DNA from: an uncultured Photobacterium sp.
Lineage (GTDB): Bacteria; Pseudomonadota; Gammaproteobacteria; Enterobacterales; Vibrionaceae
Length of the DNA stretch: 57,721 nt
Assembly: GCF_947502415.1 (NCBI RefSeq)
Contig: NZ_CANMZV010000016.1
Coordinates: 61,687-119,407, forward strand
Reading direction: 5' to 3'
Shown here piece by piece: positions 52,175-57,721 of the stretch. Each line of letters begins with the position of its first letter. Position 1 is the first letter of the stretch. The notes below the pieces were generated by a model. The model saw nothing but the letters and a program-made list of their open reading frames with translations. It was not told the DNA's origin and did not search any database. The translations under genes were made by a program, and so were the position numbers.

Positions 52175-54607
52175 GTGAAACACTCCAATCTTGCTATTCT
52201 AATTTCAGCACTAAGCTGTTGCAGTGCCATTGTACTCCCAGCTATGGCTTCTACGACAACTCCAGTAACTGACACAACCTCAGCAATTTCAGAATCTACC
52301 TATTTGGCAACGTTACGCAGTCGTTGGGCCAACTATTTTCTTGGCGATCCCGCTCAGACTTTTGATCAAGGCCTTAAGCGCGCCGTTGCAAAAATTAATA
52401 CTCAGGCCGAAGGGTGGTTGAAAAACCTGACAGCTTCAAAAAACGGATTGTGGCAGGACATCCCGTTGGACGCTGACTCCGGTGATGGTCGTCTAAAACT
52501 GGGGGCACAGCTCTATGCCTCCTATAAACGCCTCTTTACTCTTGCCCGCGCTTATAAAATGCCCGGCGGCAAACTGGCAGGAGACCCAAAGCTTCGTGAT
52601 GCCCTCATTGATAGCCTCACGACACTTAACCACCACTACTATCATGTGGGAGCCGCCGAATGGGGAAACTGGTGGCACTGGCAGTTAGGCATCGGTCGCG
52701 TGGCCAACAATATCATGGTCATCCTCTATGATGACGTACCGACAAAACTGGTTAAGCGGTATATTGAAACCTCCCGCTACTTCGTCCCCCGTCCGACTCA
52801 CCTAAGTGAAGGGTATGGTGCTCCTTACTCGTCCAGCCCGCTAATGTTCGAATCAACCGGCGGTAACCGGACTGACAATGCACAAATCGTTCTGATCCGC
52901 GGTATTCTAGATAATAATCCAGATGAAATTAAAAGCGCAGTAAGCGCCCTGTCAAGCGTACTGCCTCTAGTTGACGAAGGAGACGGTTTTTACCCTGACG
53001 GCTCTTTTATTCAACACAAAGATCTGCCCTACAGCGGCACCTACGGCCAAGTAATGGTTGAAGGCCTTGGCATGCTGCTCGGCTTAGTTGCCAATACCCC
53101 CTGGCAGGCAACCGATCCTGGGCTGCAAAAAATCTATCCCCTACTACTGGATGCCTTCGCTCCTCTGCTTATTGACGGCCGGATGATGGATATGGTCAAC
53201 GGGCGGGCAATTTCACGCATTTCCGGCCAAAACCATAAGGTTGGCCATGCCATGTTGAATGCGATGCTACTCTATGTTCCCGGCGCTCCGAAAGAGTATA
53301 AAAGTCGGCTAAAAGCACTGATTAAAACCCAGATCCAACAAGATACCTTTGCCGACTTCTTCAACAATCCGAAATTTTTCAGTACTCACCAACTGGCCCG
53401 GCAGATCCTTAACGATCCCAGAATTGCGGTATTGCCGCCTCGAAACCAGCACAAACAATTTGCCGATATGGATCGGATTGTCCATCACCGGCCTACATGG
53501 AGTTTTACGCTGGCCATGCATTCTGATCGAGTAGGTAACTATGAATGTATCAACGGTGAAAACCTCAAGGGGTGGCATACCGCCGATGGCATGACCTACC
53601 TCTACAACCAGCAGCTTGACCACTATACCGGCTACTGGCCTTTGGTAGATGCCTACCGGCTTCCCGGCACAACATCGCTTGATGTCGTTCGGAAGCCTTG
53701 TTCCGGCCAGCTCAGTGTCCAGCGAGACGGCCGACAAAGCAATACCGAATGGGTCGGCGGCAGCCAGCTCGGTAACTACGGTATTGCCGGAATGGACTTC
53801 TACAACTGGAATAACCAGCTACATGCGAAAAAGTCCTGGTTCATGTTCGACAATGAAGTTATCTCACTGGGAGCAGACATCCAAAACCACAGCGACGCCA
53901 ATGCTTTTACCACTATGGAAAACCGGAAAATCAGCGAAAGTACACAGGTTTCAGTAAATGGTAAGCCATTGGAAAACGGTGCCGACTTCAACGGTGAGTT
54001 ACGCCAGATCAATATCTCATTGCCGACTAAAGGTAACCTCCTGAGCTATATCATGCTGCAGCCCCAGTCCGGCTCGGTTACCCGTGCCTGCCGGAAAGCC
54101 AACTGGTCAGAGATCGGACAAAATAAAGGGGCTATCTCAGGTTGCTTTGTCACGGCGAGTCTGCCTCACGCCCAAACGACCAGCTACGCCTATGCCTTGC
54201 TTCCCGATACCAGTGAAGTGGCTGCCGCACAGTTTGCCAACCTGCCTGCCGTTACTGTCATAGCCAATACCGGCAAAGTACAAGCCGTTGAACACCCCTC
54301 GCTTGCGCTGTTTGCGGCGAATTTCTGGGATGAGGCCAAGGCAGGCCCAGTGATAGCAGATGATCCGATGTCAATCATGATTAAAACCGGCAGTGATGCC
54401 TGGGCCATTGCTCTCTCAGATCCAACCCGCAGCTGGGGAAAGGTGTCATTTAAGCTCGATGGTGAATTTTCACTGGAAAGTGATCCCGAGCAGCGGATTT
54501 CACTCGGCTCCGACGGACAGATTAAAGCGGGGCTTTACGGACTTCGTGGACGCAGTTACAGCTTCACCTTAATACCAAACAACCAACAAAACAATCAATC
54601 ACACTAG
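52175..54607 (+). CDS. Polysaccharide lyase family 8 (hyaluronate/chondroitin AC-type lyase)
   Basis: An 810-residue secreted lyase. A signal peptide ends near AMA (residue 24). An alpha-toroid domain (about 30-370) with NWWHWQLGIGR (aromatic patch) is followed by beta-sandwich domains. Catalytic residues are Asn231 (TGGNRTDNAQ), His281 (FIQHKDLPYSG), Tyr290 (GTYGQVM) and Arg344 (NGRAISR); spacings of +50, +59 and +113 equal those of pneumococcal hyaluronate lyase (Asn349, His399, Tyr408, Arg462). GTG 52175 is 8 bases after AAAGGAA; the TTG at 52169 is too close. It should cleave hyaluronan or chondroitin to unsaturated disaccharides. No sulfatase is present in the window. Confidence 0.95.
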   Translation: MKHSNLAILISALSCCSAIVLPAMASTTTPVTDTTSAISESTYLATLRSRWANYFLGDPAQTFDQGLKRAVAKINTQAEGWLKNLTASKNGLWQDIPLDADSGDGRLKLGAQLYASYKRLFTLARAYKMPGGKLAGDPKLRDALIDSLTTLNHHYYHVGAAEWGNWWHWQLGIGRVANNIMVILYDDVPTKLVKRYIETSRYFVPRPTHLSEGYGAPYSSSPLMFESTGGNRTDNAQIVLIRGILDNNPDEIKSAVSALSSVLPLVDEGDGFYPDGSFIQHKDLPYSGTYGQVMVEGLGMLLGLVANTPWQATDPGLQKIYPLLLDAFAPLLIDGRMMDMVNGRAISRISGQNHKVGHAMLNAMLLYVPGAPKEYKSRLKALIKTQIQQDTFADFFNNPKFFSTHQLARQILNDPRIAVLPPRNQHKQFADMDRIVHHRPTWSFTLAMHSDRVGNYECINGENLKGWHTADGMTYLYNQQLDHYTGYWPLVDAYRLPGTTSLDVVRKPCSGQLSVQRDGRQSNTEWVGGSQLGNYGIAGMDFYNWNNQLHAKKSWFMFDNEVISLGADIQNHSDANAFTTMENRKISESTQVSVNGKPLENGADFNGELRQINISLPTKGNLLSYIMLQPQSGSVTRACRKANWSEIGQNKGAISGCFVTASLPHAQTTSYAYALLPDTSEVAAAQFANLPAVTVIANTGKVQAVEHPSLALFAANFWDEAKAGPVIADDPMSIMIKTGSDAWAIALSDPTRSWGKVSFKLDGEFSLESDPEQRISLGSDGQIKAGLYGLRGRSYSFTLIPNNQQNNQSH

Positions 54608-54615
54608 GTGAAATT

Positions 54616-56484
54616 ATGAAACCCATATTTTATTGCATCATTACAGCCAGCGTAGTACTGACGCTCTTTGGCTGCGGCAACAGCTCTAATGATCGCCCGA
54701 CAGGCGGGAAGACCTCACAAAAGCCGGGAGCTACATCCCATGAAGCTCCCGCCGATCTGCAGCCGAATTTGACAGATTACACCCACATCTCCAGCCTAGA
54801 TTTGGAATCATTAGCTGGTTTAAACGGCTCCGCGCTTATCCATGGTATAGAGAAGCAGCTTAATGCAACTCTTGGTGCCACTGCACGAAACGTTGGATTT
54901 GCTCCTTCCTCATATAAAGTCACACCTCGCTGGGGCACAGGGGATAAAAACTGGGATCAAGTCAACCTGCAGGTTGTAGAAAGCGATGGTGAATATGTCC
55001 TTGAAACCATTCTTGACAAAGAAGCCGTTGGGAAGCCGTCATCAGATAATACGGTCAAAAATGGTTTTGGCTTTATCATCACTTTACCTAACGGACTCGT
55101 TAAAAAAGCAACGCTCAGTTACAAGCTCCGGCTTAATACATCGCTGGGTTACAGAAATATTGAGAAAAGCCCAGACTATATTTTCCTACCGGGTTTAACC
55201 AGTGGCGATCCGATGGTTGAAAACAAAGCCAGTGCTCCAGGAGCGGGCTTTACCTATAAATACACCACAGATCGCTATGGTTACCTCAATACCCGCTATT
55301 CGGATCCAACAGACAACACCTATTTTAACCAGCAGTTACAGCTTGACGGTAACGGTGTCAAGGTAAATGCCGGGCACTGGAACCAAATTCAACAACAGTT
55401 GGTTGCAAATGATGTTGCTTCCGACGATCCTACTTCACAACGCGACAATGGTTCTCTGAGCACACTATATAATGGTTTCCTTCTACAGCCCAAAACTGGA
55501 GGTCCAGTCGACAATCGCGTTATCATTGATGATTATCACCCTTATAAACTAAAAGCTCTGTTCGAGATATATCGTCATTACAAACATAAGTCAGATCAAC
55601 CGCAAAGCCTGCAGGAGCAGCGCATACAAATCAAAAACATCATACTGGGGTGGAATGATGAGCAAGTCTCGCTGCCAGAACAAAAGGAAACACCGAATGC
55701 CTGTTCAGATGGTTTTACGAAAACACGAGCACTTGATCTGCCCGAACTCGTTGGACTTGAAGGACAAAAGCTTCTTGATGGCATTGCAGCCCAGTTGGGC
55801 GATTTACCTTCAGGATCTGTAAGTTATGATTTTGGTGTTGATAATATCTCGATTGTCACGTATGGCGGCAAACCTGTCCTGCAGGTTACTTATGTTGCAA
55901 ATGCCGCTTCAACAGCCGATGCGGGCAACGGTACCGGTTTTAAAATCTCCTATCCTATCAGCAGTGACGTGACACCAACCGGCGCCTGTTTTGCCTACGA
56001 TATGCAGATTGAAAAAGATATTGCAGCAGGCAACAATAGTGACTATATCTACTTGCCGGGTATCCGTCTCAACGAAGACGACACACTATTGTCTGACCTT
56101 CGCTACTCAACAAACAAATACAAGCGGTTGTCAGCCAAGTTCACCAATCCACCACACCCTAATTTGAAGTGGCTGGACTATAAAAATAACCCATATATCA
56201 ATGCCGGTAACTGGAACAGCATTAAGCAAACGATGGCAATGAATGAGGAAGGTAAGGGAACTCTAAATTTCCTCATGAATGATGTTACCTACTTTAAGCC
56301 CAATGCCAACAAGTTCGCAGGCCGAGCATTCGAGACCGTTGAGCACCAACTGGTACCTGTAGATAAGCTATCTTCGCTGCAACTCGTTTCCAACTTTGAT
56401 ACTTATCGTCATGTAGCAGGTGGCCCCAAAAAACAGACCATCCGCTATCGCAATATTGCTATTGGCTGGAATACAAACCAGTAA
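54616..56484 (+). CDS. Lipoprotein with duplicated jelly-roll-like domain (possibly PL14-like)
   Basis: A 622-residue lipoprotein (lipobox LTLFGCGNSS). Two copies of a domain of about 280 residues follow, at about 50-345 and 365-620. Matching blocks are LDLESLAGLNGSALIHGI and LDLPELVGLEGQKLLDGI, DYIFLPG in both, NAGHWNQIQQQL and NAGNWNSIKQTM, and FEIYRHYK and FDTYRHVA before a final IxxxxIxxGW. The layout, including the WNxIxQ strand, resembles PL14-type polysaccharide lyases; this assignment is tentative and no active site is claimed. It starts 8 bases after the PL8 gene, so it probably binds or further cuts the same polymer on the cell surface. Confidence 0.65.
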   Translation: MKPIFYCIITASVVLTLFGCGNSSNDRPTGGKTSQKPGATSHEAPADLQPNLTDYTHISSLDLESLAGLNGSALIHGIEKQLNATLGATARNVGFAPSSYKVTPRWGTGDKNWDQVNLQVVESDGEYVLETILDKEAVGKPSSDNTVKNGFGFIITLPNGLVKKATLSYKLRLNTSLGYRNIEKSPDYIFLPGLTSGDPMVENKASAPGAGFTYKYTTDRYGYLNTRYSDPTDNTYFNQQLQLDGNGVKVNAGHWNQIQQQLVANDVASDDPTSQRDNGSLSTLYNGFLLQPKTGGPVDNRVIIDDYHPYKLKALFEIYRHYKHKSDQPQSLQEQRIQIKNIILGWNDEQVSLPEQKETPNACSDGFTKTRALDLPELVGLEGQKLLDGIAAQLGDLPSGSVSYDFGVDNISIVTYGGKPVLQVTYVANAASTADAGNGTGFKISYPISSDVTPTGACFAYDMQIEKDIAAGNNSDYIYLPGIRLNEDDTLLSDLRYSTNKYKRLSAKFTNPPHPNLKWLDYKNNPYINAGNWNSIKQTMAMNEEGKGTLNFLMNDVTYFKPNANKFAGRAFETVEHQLVPVDKLSSLQLVSNFDTYRHVAGGPKKQTIRYRNIAIGWNTNQ

Positions 56485-56596
56485 CCACTCACTCCCTTGA
56501 TTCTTAAATCAGGTAAAAATACTCAGGGGGCAAACCACGCTCCTTGGGTATTCCAACATCAGCTCTCCTATTCATGAACCACATAAGTGAATTATA

Positions 56597-56615
56597 TGTT
56601 TCCGACTTGGAAACA
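56597..56615. promoter_or_regulatory. Palindrome TGTTTCC-N5-GGAAACA, candidate LysR-type operator
   Basis: Perfect 7-bp arms around GACTT, 68 bases upstream of the LysR start. It includes a TTCC...GGAA element that fits the T-N11-A pattern of LysR boxes. Confidence 0.55.
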
Positions 56616-56682
56616 ATAACAAGACGTTTCTCTCTTTACGTATTAATTTATATGTATAATATTAGCAACAAAGGAGATTAAC

Positions 56683-57576
56683 ATGAATTCATTAAACCTT
56701 AACTTATTAAAAACCTTTTATAATGTGGTTTTATACAATTCTTTTTCTATTGCAGCAGATAAACTTTACATTTCTAAATCTGTTGTTAGCAAACATATAA
56801 AGCTCCTTGAAGAAGGTTTAAATTGCACCCTTATTCAAAGAACAACAAGAACCATTAACTTAACCGATGAGGGGCGCTACCTTTACAATCACTGTATAAA
56901 AATTTTTTCTAGTATCAATGAATGCTATGAGTATATTGATGATAGAAAAGGAGAAGTAAGGGGTAAACTCAGGTTAAAAATGCCACCTGTACTTGAACAT
57001 GACCCATTTGTTACTAATATAATATCCAAATTAATGGTCTCTTACCCAAACCTTAATTTGGATATTGTCTTTGATAATAATATTGGTGACCTAGTAGGAG
57101 AAGGTTTTGATGTTGCTTTCTATATAGGCCAACCTGAAGACAGTTCATATAAATGTAGAAAAGTAAAAAACCTTTCAACTTATGTTGTGGCATCTCCTGA
57201 TTATATTAAAACACATGGTGAACCCATCCACCCTCAAGATTTAGTTCATCATAGATGTATGAACTACTCTCATTGCCTAACTAATAAAAAGTGGACATTT
57301 ACAGACAACAATCAGGAAATTTCAGATGAGGTTTCCCCATATATAGAGTCATATATAGAATCACACAGTGAGTTATTACTGTCAGAATTCGCAATTAAAG
57401 GCCTTGGAATTACAGTATCATTAGATTTTATAGCTGAACCCCATATTAACAATGGTGCACTATTAAGCGTTTTATCCAAATATACATGGAAGACAGCATT
57501 ATACATCATTTATCCAGACAACCTCGTTGTGCCACTAAAAACAAGAAAGCTCATTGAACTTTTATTTAATAAATAA
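56683..57576 (+). CDS. LysR-family regulator
   Basis: A 297-residue LysR protein. The winged helix is FYNVVLYNSFSIAADKLYISKSVVSKHIKLLEEGLN (helix-turn-helix about 18-50) and the effector domain follows (about 88-290). It has strikingly AT-rich codon use relative to the preceding lyase genes, suggesting separate history. A good palindrome lies upstream; the ATG has AAAGGAG at 8 bases. It might regulate the lyase genes or genes to the right of the window. Length is typical. Confidence 0.85.
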   Translation: MNSLNLNLLKTFYNVVLYNSFSIAADKLYISKSVVSKHIKLLEEGLNCTLIQRTTRTINLTDEGRYLYNHCIKIFSSINECYEYIDDRKGEVRGKLRLKMPPVLEHDPFVTNIISKLMVSYPNLNLDIVFDNNIGDLVGEGFDVAFYIGQPEDSSYKCRKVKNLSTYVVASPDYIKTHGEPIHPQDLVHHRCMNYSHCLTNKKWTFTDNNQEISDEVSPYIESYIESHSELLLSEFAIKGLGITVSLDFIAEPHINNGALLSVLSKYTWKTALYIIYPDNLVVPLKTRKLIELLFNK

Positions 57577-57721
57577 TCCTATTCCTATAAATCCGTATCA
57601 AACAATAACATTTGACCCAGAACCACTATTTTGTCTCATAATTTGGTCGTGATGCCAACTTGGTGATTTGAACTATAGTTTAGTTATTTGTCGAGTTATC
57701 GGGTGATCTTATGGCGACACT

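Noticed and set aside
1..57721. CRISPR arrays, insertion sequences, phage genes or complete integrases.
   Set aside because: None were seen; no direct repeat series, transposase or recombinase motif could be found.

Overview
The window looks like chromosomal DNA of a marine gammaproteobacterium, most probably a member of the Vibrionaceae (Vibrio, Photobacterium or Grimontia type). The evidence is an aryl-polyene cluster in the Vibrio-type arrangement with an ammonia lyase, a yqhC/yqhD pair, a tRNA-Ser/tRNA-Asp operon, moderate-to-low GC, and a PTS-based pathway for glycosaminoglycan use. No 16S gene or other decisive marker is present, so the genus is inference. All assignments come from reading the sequence; no database search was run.

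Region 1 (1-13404) is most of an aryl polyene (APE) pigment/lipid cluster. Thirteen minus-strand genes run apeC-D-E-F-G-H-I-J, ammonia lyase, apeK-L-M-N, with apeN cut by the window edge. A divergent methyltransferase (apeB-like) follows across a 777-base intergenic region. Starter supply (ammonia lyase, ApeH ligase), carrier proteins, dehydratase, chain-length factor, glycosyl/acyl transfer and export (MMPL transporter, LolA-like protein, lipoprotein) are all here. The ketosynthases and ketoreductase expected for the pathway (ApeO/P/Q/R) would lie beyond the left edge.

Region 2 (13426-27761) is a mosaic of housekeeping and accessory genes: a lipoprotein hydrolase, a tRNA-Ser-tRNA-Asp operon with a clear promoter and terminator, a structured leader-like RNA before a 21-codon micro-ORF, two methyltransferase/CHRD genes, a lipase-like lipoprotein, yqhC/yqhD (aldehyde reductase), two HAD phosphatases, an SphA-like outer-membrane protein, and a dihydroxyacetone kinase pair (dhaK, dhaM) that lacks dhaL.

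Region 3 (28016-39043) is an AT-rich redox block. It holds a small YtkA-like secreted protein, a MauG-type dihaem peroxidase, a DoxX-like membrane protein, a Tat-exported molybdopterin oxidoreductase, a four-cluster ferredoxin, a dihaem cytochrome c and a TorD-like chaperone. No NrfD-type membrane anchor is visible. After it come an AbgA-like amidohydrolase, a DcuC-type carrier and a divergent LysR regulator.

Region 4 (39229-57721) opens with a 17-nt tRNA-Ser 3' end and its terminator, a possible island boundary. It then holds a complete uronate/glycosaminoglycan pathway. A PL8 hyaluronate/chondroitin-type lyase (all four catalytic residues at the spacing known for pneumococcal hyaluronate lyase) cleaves the polymer. 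A KdgM-like porin and a mannose-family PTS (EIIA, B, C, D plus a second EIIC/EIID pair) import unsaturated disaccharides. A GH105 hydrolase splits them, and KduI, KduD, KdgK and Eda take the uronate to pyruvate and glyceraldehyde-3-phosphate. A DeoR/AgaR-type regulator, a duplicated-domain lipoprotein (possibly PL14-like) and a LysR regulator complete the locus. A GAGTGC-N8-GCACTC palindrome before the porin, with a degenerate copy before the PTS operon, is a candidate common operator.
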